Shown: piece after piece, positions 8,629-17,299 of the stretch
How the letters are laid out: each line of letters starts with the position of its first letter
Numbering within the stretch: position 1 is the stretch's first letter
Assembly (NCBI RefSeq): GCF_003933235.1
Contig: NZ_RWJI01000002.1
Span: 1 to 64,000, forward strand
Source of the DNA: Sphingorhabdus wooponensis
Lineage (GTDB): Bacteria; Pseudomonadota; Alphaproteobacteria; Sphingomonadales; Sphingomonadaceae
DNA length: 64,000 nt
Direction of reading: 5' to 3'
Translations under genes and position numbers: made by a program
The notes under the pieces: model-generated
What the model saw: the letters and a program-made list of their open reading frames with translations, nothing else
The model's database searches: none
What the model was told of the DNA's origin: nothing

Positions 8629-9877
8629 GAAGTCGGGGGACTTTCACCCAGAAACATTGGCGGTAGCCTTCGGATATGATCCGCAATTGGGGATGGGGGC
8701 AGCAAAGCCCCCAATCTTCATGACCTCCACCTTTGTCTATCCATCGGCGCAACATGCCAAAGACGTGCATGAGGCGTATTTCGACGGCACCGGACCATTG
8801 GTTGGGGAAACCAACCATATCTATTCGCGCCTTGGCCATCCCGGTCTGGATTTTCTAGAAGCCCGCCTTGCCGCGATTGATGGCGCAGAAGATGCTGTGG
8901 CCTATTGCAGTGGCATGGCTGCGCATTCCAGCATTGCATTGGCGTATATTCGGGCAGGCGACAGCGTCCTGCATGGGCGGCCCATTTATGGCGGGGTGGA
9001 CTATCTTTACAATGTCATGATGCCGCAATTCGGATCGCATGTGACCAGCTATCTGGATGGCACCGATGAAGATCATGTTCGCGCGGCGGCAGAGGCCGCA
9101 ATGGCAAAGGGCCCGCTAAAGCTGATTATCGCAGAAACGCCCGCCAACCCGACGGCTGCGATTGTTGATCTCGACCTCATGGTGCGTATCGCCGATGAAA
9201 TTGGCGCAAAACAGGGGCTTCGTCCGCTTGTTGTTGTCGACAATACATTGCTTGGACCTTTCGCGCAGCGTCCGATCGCACATAATGTCGATCTGTGCAT
9301 GACATCCCTCACCAAATATTGCGGCGGTCATAGCGACTTGCTGGCGGGTGGGATTTCAGGCCGCAAGGAACTGATTGCGCAACTCAAGCTCCAGCGGACA
9401 ACATGGGGTAATCATTTGGACCCCTTCACGGCGTGGCTTGTGCTCCGGTCATTGGAATCGGTCTCGGTGCGCACCGAGCGGGCCATGAGCAATGCCCGCC
9501 TCGTTGCGGAATATTTGCGCGACCATCCCAAGGTCGCTGGCGTTACCTATTTGGGCTTTCTGCCCGAAGGATCACGGCAACGCGCTGTGTATGATCGGCA
9601 GTGCAAAGCCGCCGGATCGACCTTTTCTTTCCATCTACATGGCGGTGAAGCGGAAGCATTCCGGATGTTGGATCAGCTCAAGCTGATGAAGGTTGCAGTC
9701 AGCCTTGGCGGATCGGAAACATTGATCTGCCATTCGGCGAGCACAACGCATTATGCAGTCGCACGCGAGCAGCGATTGGAAGGCGGAATAACCGATGGCA
9801 CGATGCGCCTATCGGTCGGGTTGGAACATGTCGACGATTTGATCGGCGATTTGAAACAGGCATTGGAAACAGTTTGA
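8618..9877 (+). CDS. Cys/Met-metabolism family PLP-dependent enzyme
   Basis: A 419-residue member of the cystathionine gamma-synthase / cystathionine lyase / methionine gamma-lyase superfamily. The PLP lysine is Lys233 in SLTKYCGGHSDL, and a YSR phosphate-binding motif lies at about 68-70. These enzymes act at the beta or gamma carbon of cysteine-, methionine- or homoserine-type amino acids. The ATG at 8618 is chosen because the preceding frame lies inside the Rieske gene. It overlaps the Rieske gene by 11 nt and the next gene by 1 nt (TGATG), so it belongs to the same transcript. Its presence among demethylases is unexpected. I cannot tell lyase from synthase. Confidence 0.8.
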   Translation: MENKKSGDFHPETLAVAFGYDPQLGMGAAKPPIFMTSTFVYPSAQHAKDVHEAYFDGTGPLVGETNHIYSRLGHPGLDFLEARLAAIDGAEDAVAYCSGMAAHSSIALAYIRAGDSVLHGRPIYGGVDYLYNVMMPQFGSHVTSYLDGTDEDHVRAAAEAAMAKGPLKLIIAETPANPTAAIVDLDLMVRIADEIGAKQGLRPLVVVDNTLLGPFAQRPIAHNVDLCMTSLTKYCGGHSDLLAGGISGRKELIAQLKLQRTTWGNHLDPFTAWLVLRSLESVSVRTERAMSNARLVAEYLRDHPKVAGVTYLGFLPEGSRQRAVYDRQCKAAGSTFSFHLHGGEAEAFRMLDQLKLMKVAVSLGGSETLICHSASTTHYAVAREQRLEGGITDGTMRLSVGLEHVDDLIGDLKQALETV

Positions 9878-11340
9878 TGGATCTGAATTTTACCGGAACC
9901 GATGTGTGCGCCATCAATGGCACACGAAGCGCACCCGAAGCCAAATATGACCTTGTCGTCATTGGTGCCGGGCCAAGCGGTATTGCCGCTGCCATAGAAG
10001 GCGCAGCCAACGGCGCGTCTGTGCTTTTGGTCGATGAAAATCCCGTATCTGGCGCTCTGATGGGCAATGATACGCCGCTCTATTTCGGGGGTCGCATGAC
10101 GGCCGCGACGCAAAATAGCGACCGGATGCTCGAAGCCATCTTCATGAGCATGCCAGATCTTGAAAAGGCGATGGAAGCTGGCGTTGAGTTGCTGCTCGGC
10201 ACTACCGCTTGGGGCGTGTATCGCAACGGACCGGGCGTGCAGAGCTTGCCAGAACAAGTCGTTGGCCTTGCCGATGCAGAACGGTCTTGGATCGTCGGCT
10301 TTGACCGGATTGTGCTCGCCACGGGCGCGCGCGACCTTGCCATTGCCTTTCCGGGTTGGAACCAGCCGGGTGTGATGGGGGCCGCCGCTTTGCAAATGCT
10401 GCTGTCCCGCTATGGCGCCTTTTCCGGACGGCGGATTGTCGTTTTGGGGTCGCATGACCTTGCGCTCGAAACCGCGCTTCTGGCGAAGGAACATGGGCTG
10501 GATGTTGCCGCTTTGGTGGAAGTACGCGATGATCCACAAGGCGATGCCGCACTCCTCGCAAAAGTTACGGCAGCGGGTATTGCCACATATTATGGGCAAA
10601 GCATCGCGGCAAGCAAAGGCGGGCTTGATGGGATTGAGTCCATCACCTTGACCGATGGAACCAATATTGCCTGTGACACAGTATGCGTCGCCATTGGCCT
10701 TATCCCCTCAATTGAGTTGGTCGATGCGATGCATGGCCCAAGGGCGCTGAACGCGGCGCGCGGCGGCTATATTCCTGCGGGTGAAGCAAATGTTGCGGCG
10801 GTGGGCCTGTGCGCTGGCCTGCCCGACACAGGTTTTGACCATGTTGCCTATCGGATGGATTGGGTGCGCGCGGCGCTGCGTGTCAATGCGCCCGATACGA
10901 TCATCTGCCAATGCGAAGAAGTAACATTGGCGGACCTAATCGGTATTCAGCCGCCCAATTATTTGCCGCGTCCTGCAGCGATTCAAGCGCGCTCGCTTGA
11001 TACGCTGCTCGACGATGGCCCAGCCAACCCGGATCAGATCAAGCGCCTGACGCGCTCTGGCATGGGTGTATGTCAGGGTCGTCGCTGCCGCGATCAGGTA
11101 GCGATGATGTTGGCGATTGAATCGGACAAGCCCTTCGGGACCATTCCGCTCGCGTCACACCGCGCGCCTGTGCGCCCCCTGCCGCTTAAGATTTTGGCGG
11201 AATGGGATGAGCCAGCGGCGATGGATGCGGCGTGGGATGTCTGGTTCGGCATTCCGACCCAATGGGTGCCAGTTGAAGATATCGGCACAGAATATCAGGA
11301 TGCGCATCGCGAGATGCTCTACACGGGGATGTATAAATGA
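9877..11340 (+). CDS. FAD/NAD(P)-binding oxidoreductase with C-terminal [2Fe-2S] motif (OoxA/HcnB/LhpE-like)
   Basis: A 487-residue flavoprotein of the pyridine-nucleotide-disulfide-oxidoreductase fold. The Rossmann motif VVIGAGPSGIAAA is at about 27-39 and an ATGARD motif is near 150. The C-terminal region has Cys344-x-Cys346 (CQCEEV) and Cys399/Cys404 (CQGRRC), the BFD-like Fe-S pattern found in opine oxidase subunit A, HcnB and D-hydroxyproline dehydrogenase alpha subunits. It likely forms a complex with the DAO-family product of the following gene, which it overlaps by 4 nt. The separate small ferredoxin subunit present in HcnABC or LhpBEF is not seen here. Confidence 0.83.
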   Translation: MDLNFTGTDVCAINGTRSAPEAKYDLVVIGAGPSGIAAAIEGAANGASVLLVDENPVSGALMGNDTPLYFGGRMTAATQNSDRMLEAIFMSMPDLEKAMEAGVELLLGTTAWGVYRNGPGVQSLPEQVVGLADAERSWIVGFDRIVLATGARDLAIAFPGWNQPGVMGAAALQMLLSRYGAFSGRRIVVLGSHDLALETALLAKEHGLDVAALVEVRDDPQGDAALLAKVTAAGIATYYGQSIAASKGGLDGIESITLTDGTNIACDTVCVAIGLIPSIELVDAMHGPRALNAARGGYIPAGEANVAAVGLCAGLPDTGFDHVAYRMDWVRAALRVNAPDTIICQCEEVTLADLIGIQPPNYLPRPAAIQARSLDTLLDDGPANPDQIKRLTRSGMGVCQGRRCRDQVAMMLAIESDKPFGTIPLASHRAPVRPLPLKILAEWDEPAAMDAAWDVWFGIPTQWVPVEDIGTEYQDAHREMLYTGMYK

Positions 11341-12473
11341 GCGGCTCTGAAGTAGTCATCGTCGGCGGTGGCGTCACTGGTCTTAGCGCAGGCTGGTGGC
11401 TGGCGCGTTCGGGTGTGAAGGTCACTGTGCTCGACAAGTTCATTGTCGGCTGGGAAGCCTCCGGACGCAATGGCGGCGGCGCGTCGCATTATTCTAGCCC
11501 CTTGTTCGATGAAGAACAAAGGCTGTGGCCGCAAATGGATGAACTGCTCGGCTATCCGACAGAACATCAAAAGGGCCGCATCCTCATTGCGATGACCGAA
11601 CGTCAGTGGGACCAGTATCGTTTCATTGCCGAACGCCACACCCGTCTTAACCACCCAGTTGAGGTGCTTGACGTCAAGCAAGTGCAAGACGCCGTTCCGC
11701 TGGCGGGCGACAATTGCTTTGGCGGCGTGCATTACAAATTTGGCGGCCATGCCAACCCGCAACGCACAGTGCAGGCTTATGCTTGGGCACTGCAAGATCT
11801 GGGCGGCAAAATCATTCAGCACAGCCCCGTCACGGGCTTTGAAACCGCTGGCGGCAAAGTGACGGCGGTGAAGACCGCCAATGCAACTTATGGCTGCGAT
11901 GCCGTTGTCGTCGCGGCTGGACCGCAAATCCCGCAACTGATGGCGCAATTGGGCGTTGATGTCCCTCTAGCAGCCGCACGCGCGGAAATGATCATTACCG
12001 AACCGGCCCCCATGATGCCGCTGGGCGGCGTTGACGGGCATAAGATTTATGGGCGCCAGACGTTGCGCGGCAACCTCGCTTATGGCGGCGGGCCGCATGA
12101 ATGGCTGGATGTGGATGCGACAGGCCCTGCCGCCCGTCCATCGACGCCGCTGGCCCGCAATCTAGCCAAGCGTTTGGCCGAATTGCTGCCCAAGGCCGCG
12201 CATCTCAACGTCATCCGCAGCTGGGCGGGCGTGATTGAAAACTCACCCGATGGCCGCCCCATCATTGACCGCCTCACGAGCCCCGACAATGTCGTTGTCG
12301 CCTCCATGTCCAGCGTCGGCTTTGGCCTGTCGCCGGCATCGGGCCACGCAATCCGTGATCTGGTAATTGATGGCGCATGCTCCTTTACCAATATCGACCT
12401 TCTCAAGCTGTCGCGCTTTGACGGGCTTGAAAAGGATTGGCGTGAAAAGCGCGGGTGGATGCCCATCGCATGA
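11337..12473 (+). CDS. DAO-family FAD-dependent amine dehydrogenase/oxidase (OoxB/HcnC-like)
   Basis: A 378-residue D-amino-acid-oxidase-fold protein with N-terminal dinucleotide-binding motif VVIVGGGVTGLSAGWW at about 6-21 and a C-terminal FAD-proximal SSVGFGLSPASG segment near 330. It pairs with the preceding OoxA-like gene (ATGA overlap) and overlaps soxB by 4 nt. Paired enzymes of this kind oxidise secondary amines or N-alkyl amino acids such as opines, proline and hydroxyproline at the C-N bond. Here it may take an N-methyl or cyclic intermediate; that is inference. It is clearly distinct from the two SoxB proteins of the window. Confidence 0.82.
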   Translation: MSGSEVVIVGGGVTGLSAGWWLARSGVKVTVLDKFIVGWEASGRNGGGASHYSSPLFDEEQRLWPQMDELLGYPTEHQKGRILIAMTERQWDQYRFIAERHTRLNHPVEVLDVKQVQDAVPLAGDNCFGGVHYKFGGHANPQRTVQAYAWALQDLGGKIIQHSPVTGFETAGGKVTAVKTANATYGCDAVVVAAGPQIPQLMAQLGVDVPLAAARAEMIITEPAPMMPLGGVDGHKIYGRQTLRGNLAYGGGPHEWLDVDATGPAARPSTPLARNLAKRLAELLPKAAHLNVIRSWAGVIENSPDGRPIIDRLTSPDNVVVASMSSVGFGLSPASGHAIRDLVIDGACSFTNIDLLKLSRFDGLEKDWREKRGWMPIA

Positions 12474-13726
12474 GCCGATATTCAGCCTTCAGCCTGTTGC
12501 GCGGCGCCCTAACTGGGCACCGCCACTGGCAGCCAGCATGGCGCGACCCAGAGCCCAAATCGCATTATGATATCATCATCATCGGCGGTGGCGGTCATGG
12601 TCTGGCGACGGCATATTATTTGGCCAAGGTGCATGGCCTAAAGAATATTGCCGTTCTGGAAAAAGGCTGGATTGGTGGCGGAAATACGGGACGCAACACG
12701 ACGATTGTGCGGTCCAATTACCGGCTAGAGCCTTTGCATAATCTCTTCGAATTTGGCCTGAAGCTGTGGCACGGCCTGAGCGATGAGTTGAATTACAACG
12801 TCATGTTCAGCCCGCGTGGCGCAATGTTCCTTGGTCATAGCGACGCCGATATGGTCAAGCTGGCCGAACGCGGTGATGCCATGCGCTGCGACGGGATTGA
12901 TGCCGATCTGTTGACCCGGGATCAGGTGGCAAAGCTTGAGCCGCTGCTCGATATGTCGCGCGATGCGCGTTTCCCGATACAGGGCGGCCTGATACAGCGC
13001 CGGGGCGGCACCGCGCGGCATGATGCCGTCGCTTGGGGCTATGCCCGCGGCGCGGATAGCCTGGGCGTCGATATCATTCAAAAATGCGAAGTCACTGGCT
13101 TTGTGCGCGATGGTGATGCCGTGGTCGGCGTGGAAACAACTCGCGGACGCATTGGCGCAGGGCGCGTCGGCATTTGCGTTGCCGGCCATAGCGGCCATGT
13201 CGCGGGCTTGGCGGGCCTCAAATTGCCAGTTGAATCCCAAACCCTGCAAGCCATGGTGACCGAAGGCGTCAAGCCAATGATCAACAGCGTGATCATGTCG
13301 CAATCCTTGCACTGCTATATCAGCCAGTCGGACAAGGGCGGCGTCGTCTTTGGCGGCGATCCGGATAATTGGCCAAGCTATGCCCAACGTGGTCACCCGA
13401 TGGTGATGGAAGGCGCTGTGGCACAAGGCCTCGCGCTTGTCCCTGCTCTGTCGCGCCTGCGTATGGTCCGGACATGGAGCGGTGTGACCGATATGAGCTT
13501 TGATGGTGCGCCCATCATCGGCGAAACGCCGGTCCGCAACCTCTTCCTCAATGGCGGATGGTGCTATGGCGGCTTTAAGGCGACGCCCGCATCCGGTTGG
13601 ACTTATGCCCATACGCTTGCGACCGGAAAGCCGCATGACCTGAATGCGCCCTTCTCGCTCGACCGCTTTGAACGCGGCGCAACCATTGATGAAACCGGGA
13701 GCGGCCCAATGCCGAATAGCCGCTAA
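12470..13726 (+). CDS. soxB: Sarcosine oxidase beta subunit, copy 1
   Basis: A 418-residue beta subunit of heterotetrameric sarcosine oxidase. The FAD-binding GGGGHGLATAYYLAK lies at about 39-53, and the conserved segment [17 protein letters not shown] contains His184, the position corresponding to covalent FMN attachment in the family. SoxB oxidises the N-methyl amino acid with O2, and the methyl group goes to SoxA-bound tetrahydrofolate. The ATG at 12470 overlaps the previous stop. It is co-linear with copy 2 (27035-28288) but only roughly half identical by eye, so this is an old paralogue, possibly of different specificity. Confidence 0.9.
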   Translation: MSRYSAFSLLRGALTGHRHWQPAWRDPEPKSHYDIIIIGGGGHGLATAYYLAKVHGLKNIAVLEKGWIGGGNTGRNTTIVRSNYRLEPLHNLFEFGLKLWHGLSDELNYNVMFSPRGAMFLGHSDADMVKLAERGDAMRCDGIDADLLTRDQVAKLEPLLDMSRDARFPIQGGLIQRRGGTARHDAVAWGYARGADSLGVDIIQKCEVTGFVRDGDAVVGVETTRGRIGAGRVGICVAGHSGHVAGLAGLKLPVESQTLQAMVTEGVKPMINSVIMSQSLHCYISQSDKGGVVFGGDPDNWPSYAQRGHPMVMEGAVAQGLALVPALSRLRMVRTWSGVTDMSFDGAPIIGETPVRNLFLNGGWCYGGFKATPASGWTYAHTLATGKPHDLNAPFSLDRFERGATIDETGSGPMPNSR

Positions 13727-13989
13727 TGATGCAATTTACCTGCCCCCATTGCGGCCCACGGGCGCAGTCCGAATTTATCTATGAGCGCACAGTCGATTCC
13801 GTCGTGCCACTGGATGCACCATCACAAGAGGCGATGGCCAAGCTTTTCACCCGCAGTAATCCGCGCGGCGTCGATGATGAAATTTGGCGGCACACTTATG
13901 GCTGCCGGGCATGGATGATCCTGACCCGCCATCGCGTGACCAATGAGATTTCGGGGTGCCGCGCTATCGGGCCGGAGGCTTTGCCATGA
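13726..13989 (+). CDS. soxD: Sarcosine oxidase delta subunit, copy 1
   Basis: An 87-residue zinc-binding delta subunit. The N-terminal CPHCGPR motif (Cys6, Cys9), the FTRSNPRG segment and the IWRHTYGCRAW motif provide the His and Cys expected for the structural zinc site. It sits at the alpha/beta interface of the tetramer. It starts on the last base of the soxB stop and overlaps soxA by 4 nt. Too small to be recognised without its neighbours, but the motif order is typical. Confidence 0.9.
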   Translation: MMQFTCPHCGPRAQSEFIYERTVDSVVPLDAPSQEAMAKLFTRSNPRGVDDEIWRHTYGCRAWMILTRHRVTNEISGCRAIGPEALP

Positions 13990-16721
13990 TCAACTTCAGC
14001 TTTGATGGAAAAGCCTATACCGCACAGGAAGGTGACACGCTGGCGGCGGCCTTGTTGCGCAATGGCATTGGCCTTGTTGGCCGCAGTTTCAAATATCACC
14101 GCCCGCGCGGCATCATGACTGCAGGCGTTGAGGAGCCGAACGCGCTCGTCACCGTCGGCGAAGGCGGCAGGGCCGAGCCCAATACACGCGCCACCGATGT
14201 GTTCGTCTATGAAGGTTTGGTCGCGCGCAGCCAAAACCGTTGGCCCAATCTAAATTTTGATTTGGGCGCATTGTTCAGCCTCGCCTCGCCGATGCTGCCC
14301 GCGGGCTTTTACTACAAAACCTTTTTCGGCTCCGCCAAACGGTGGATGCTCTATGAATATTTCATCCGCAAAGCAGCCGGCCTTGGCAATGCACCGACAC
14401 AGGGGGATCCGGATCGGTTCAGCCATCGTGCCGCCTTTTGTGACGTTTTGGTTGTCGGCGCAGGACCCGCAGGCTTGCAGGCGGCGGTCGACGCTGCCGA
14501 GGCTGGCAAGCGCGTTATCTTGGTCGAACAGGATAACATCCTTGGCGCCTCGCTCATCCGCGACCCGCAAGAATTGAACGCCGTATGGATATCGGCGACA
14601 GCCGCACGCATTCGCGCCGCAGGTGGGCGTATTCTGACCCGGACAACGGCATCGGGCTATTGGGAACATGACCTCGTCACCCTGACCCAGCGCCTATCGG
14701 AGCCGGGACAAATCCCCGTTAATGGCGTGGCGCAACGTCTCTGGCATGTCCGCGCCGGCCAAGTGATTTTGGCCAATGGAAGCATTGAGCGGCCCATGGC
14801 CTTTGCCCATAATGACCGGCCCGGTATCATGCTGTCGCAAGCCTTGCGCAGCTATGTCCGGCGTTTCGGCGTCGTTCCCGGCAAGCGCCTCGTCATCGCT
14901 ACCAACAATGACGATGCCTATAAAACCGCGCAGGCGCTCAAAGACGCAGGCGCGCAAATTGTTGCGATCCTCGACGCACGTCCAGCACCAGCGGGAGCAA
15001 ATAGCGGGCATCGCGTCTATAATGATGCCGTTCCGCTTTCGACCAAAGGCGCGCGGCATTGTCTAAAAAGCGTGAGCGCGCTGGTCGATGGCAAGGAGAT
15101 GGATTGGGATGCCGATCTGCTGGCCGTATCCGGCGGGTTTACGCCCGTTGTGCACCTGCATATGCAAGCGGGCGGGACGCTTGACTGGAATGAAGATGCG
15201 CAAGCCTTCATCCCCGCCAGTTCGCGTCAAAATGTGACGACCATCGGCGGAGCCGCGGAGCCACAGCCGATATTCAAAATGGTGCCCGTTTCAAAACCGA
15301 AGAAAAGCTTCATCGATTTCCAAAATGACGTGACGCTGGCGGATGTCGATCTGGCTTGGGCCGAAGGCTATCGTTCGGTCGAGCATCTCAAACGCTACAC
15401 CACTTTGGGCATGGCCACCGATCAGGGCAAGCTCAGCAATATGGCTGCTTTGGGGCGTTTGGCCGAAAAGCAGGGCGTCGCTATTCCCGAAGCCGGTTTG
15501 ACCACATTTCGTCCGCCCTACACGCCCGTCACGATGGGCTTGATTGCGGGTGCGGGCGCGAAAGATGCGGGCGCGCATGTTCGCCGCCTTGCATTATATG
15601 ATCTGCACGCGGCGAAGAATCCGATCTGGCAACCCTTGGGCTATTGGTTCCGCCCCCGCGCTTATCCCAATGGCGACGAAACTTTGGCGCAAGCGGCCCT
15701 GCGTGAGGCAAAGGCCGTGCGCAACAATGTCGGGATGACCGACGTGTCCACCTTGGCCAAATTTGAAGTCAGCGGCCCCGATGCGGCGGCTTTCTTGGAA
15801 ATCATTTGCGCTACCACGGTTGGCAAACTCGCCGTTGGGCGGGGCCGCTACACCTTCATGCTGCGCGAAGACGGCTTTGTCTTTGATGACGGCACTGTGT
15901 GGCGCTTGGACGAGAATCGCTATCTCCTCACCAGCTCAACTGGCGGCGCAGACCGCATGGCGACGCATATCTCTTATGTCAGGCAATATCTGTGCCCGCA
16001 TTTGCGCGTGTCCGCCGTCAATGTGCAGGAACATTATGCCGGCATTGCAATCGCCGGACCAACGGCGAAAGCGGTGCTCGCCACGTTAATTGGTGAAGAG
16101 CCACCACGCCACATGTCGACCGTTCCGGCGGTCATCGCGGGCGTTCCGGTCATCATCTTGGCCGCCAGCTATAGCGGCGAACGCGCGTTCGAAATCTATG
16201 TCACCGCCAGCGACGCAGCCACGGTCTGGACCGCGTGCGAGACGCAAGTGATGACAGTCGGCGGCGCGTTATACGGGCTGGAGGCGATGGAGTTTCTGCG
16301 CATTGAAAAGGGCCATTTGGTCGTCGGCGGTGAAGTCGATGGGCGCATGACGCCGTATGATCTGGCGCTCGACAAGATGCTCAACAAGGCGGGTGGATAT
16401 ATTGGCGCATCAGGCCTTGCCCGTCCCGCTTTGTCCGAAACCGGGCGGCGCCAGTTGGTTGGGTTGGAGGCGATTGCGGGGGATATTCCAGAAGGGTCGA
16501 TGCTCATCCCCAGCGAAGGGGCATCGCCGCAGGGCCATGTCAGTGCCGCGGCTTTCCGCATCATCGAGGGCGGGTCGGTTGCGCTGGGCCAACTGGTCGA
16601 TGGGTTTAGCCGTCATGGGGAAGTCCTCATCGCCTCGTCCCCAACACGCGGGCAAAAAGCACGTGTCCGCGTTGTCGCGCCGCATTTTTATGATACAGCG
16701 GGAGAGCGTTACCGTGACTGA
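13986..16721 (+). CDS. soxA: Sarcosine oxidase alpha subunit, copy 1
   Basis: A 911-residue alpha subunit. It has an N-terminal ferredoxin-like domain without cluster cysteines (GRSFKYHRPRG near 36), an NAD-binding domain (VLVVGAGPAGLQAA near 154), and a C-terminal GcvT-like folate-binding domain (from about 575 to the end) that captures the methyl carbon as 5,10-methylene-tetrahydrofolate. The ATG at 13986 overlaps the soxD stop. It is shorter than copy 2 (953 aa), mainly at the N-terminus and in loops. Membership of the operon suggests that it processes the last N-methyl group of the operon's substrate. Confidence 0.9.
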   Translation: MINFSFDGKAYTAQEGDTLAAALLRNGIGLVGRSFKYHRPRGIMTAGVEEPNALVTVGEGGRAEPNTRATDVFVYEGLVARSQNRWPNLNFDLGALFSLASPMLPAGFYYKTFFGSAKRWMLYEYFIRKAAGLGNAPTQGDPDRFSHRAAFCDVLVVGAGPAGLQAAVDAAEAGKRVILVEQDNILGASLIRDPQELNAVWISATAARIRAAGGRILTRTTASGYWEHDLVTLTQRLSEPGQIPVNGVAQRLWHVRAGQVILANGSIERPMAFAHNDRPGIMLSQALRSYVRRFGVVPGKRLVIATNNDDAYKTAQALKDAGAQIVAILDARPAPAGANSGHRVYNDAVPLSTKGARHCLKSVSALVDGKEMDWDADLLAVSGGFTPVVHLHMQAGGTLDWNEDAQAFIPASSRQNVTTIGGAAEPQPIFKMVPVSKPKKSFIDFQNDVTLADVDLAWAEGYRSVEHLKRYTTLGMATDQGKLSNMAALGRLAEKQGVAIPEAGLTTFRPPYTPVTMGLIAGAGAKDAGAHVRRLALYDLHAAKNPIWQPLGYWFRPRAYPNGDETLAQAALREAKAVRNNVGMTDVSTLAKFEVSGPDAAAFLEIICATTVGKLAVGRGRYTFMLREDGFVFDDGTVWRLDENRYLLTSSTGGADRMATHISYVRQYLCPHLRVSAVNVQEHYAGIAIAGPTAKAVLATLIGEEPPRHMSTVPAVIAGVPVIILAASYSGERAFEIYVTASDAATVWTACETQVMTVGGALYGLEAMEFLRIEKGHLVVGGEVDGRMTPYDLALDKMLNKAGGYIGASGLARPALSETGRRQLVGLEAIAGDIPEGSMLIPSEGASPQGHVSAAAFRIIEGGSVALGQLVDGFSRHGEVLIASSPTRGQKARVRVVAPHFYDTAGERYRD

Positions 16722-17205
16722 AGTGACGATCACGACCCTACCCGCCGCCCCGCTGCACGTCTTTGAGATTTGGGGCAACGCAGCTTCTGTCGCGAAACGA
16801 TTTAAAGCAGCGATGGGCTTTGCACTGCCAGCGACCGGACGGTCAGGTGGCAGCGATGCACTTCGTTTGATCCGCTTTGAACCCACGGTGTGGCTGGTTG
16901 AAGGCGATGTGTCGGCACTGTCCGCCATATTGGCCGATGACGGCGCGGTGACCGCCATAAGCGGCGGGATCGTCCGCATACGCCTTTCAGGCCCCAGTTG
17001 GCGGACCTTGCTGATGGAAGGCGGCGTCTTCGACGCAGAAGACCCCGCATTCAGCGCAGGCTGCAGTGCGGCGAGCATCATTGACCATGTTAATGTGCGT
17101 CTGCATGTTATCAATGACGATGCATGCGAGGCCTATGTGCCCTTGAGCTTCAGTCAGGGTCTGCTGCACTTTTGGAAAGAAGCTGCGGAGAGTTTGGCGG
17201 CTTAG
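16714..17205 (+). CDS. soxG: Sarcosine oxidase gamma subunit, copy 1
   Basis: A 163-residue gamma subunit with the weakly conserved SoxG pattern (LVEGDVSALSA, IRLSGPSWRTLLMEGG, VRLHVINDDACEAYVPLSF). The start is taken as GTG at 16714, which overlaps the soxA stop by 8 nt exactly as in copy 2; longer upstream frames run inside soxA. It completes the soxBDAG set and is the last gene of the operon. Confidence 0.82.
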   Translation: MTEVTITTLPAAPLHVFEIWGNAASVAKRFKAAMGFALPATGRSGGSDALRLIRFEPTVWLVEGDVSALSAILADDGAVTAISGGIVRIRLSGPSWRTLLMEGGVFDAEDPAFSAGCSAASIIDHVNVRLHVINDDACEAYVPLSFSQGLLHFWKEAAESLAA

Positions 17206-17299
17206 GGGCAGGACCCCTTGAATTCCGAAGCTTTAATATGTGTTGCGCCGCGCCATAAAGACAGTATTTCCAAGCCCACCACAACAAAGGCTTCCGGAA

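Noticed and set aside
9751-10599. 282-codon open frame antisense to the OoxA-like gene
   Set aside because: Shadow of a conserved flavoprotein gene; no recognisable domain.
12725-13636. 303-codon open frame antisense to soxB copy 1
   Set aside because: Shadow frame; the sense strand carries the full SoxB motif set.
17204-17219. Short inverted repeat AGGGG-CAGGA-CCCCT after soxG copy 1
   Set aside because: Only a 5-bp stem and no T-tract; too weak to call a terminator.
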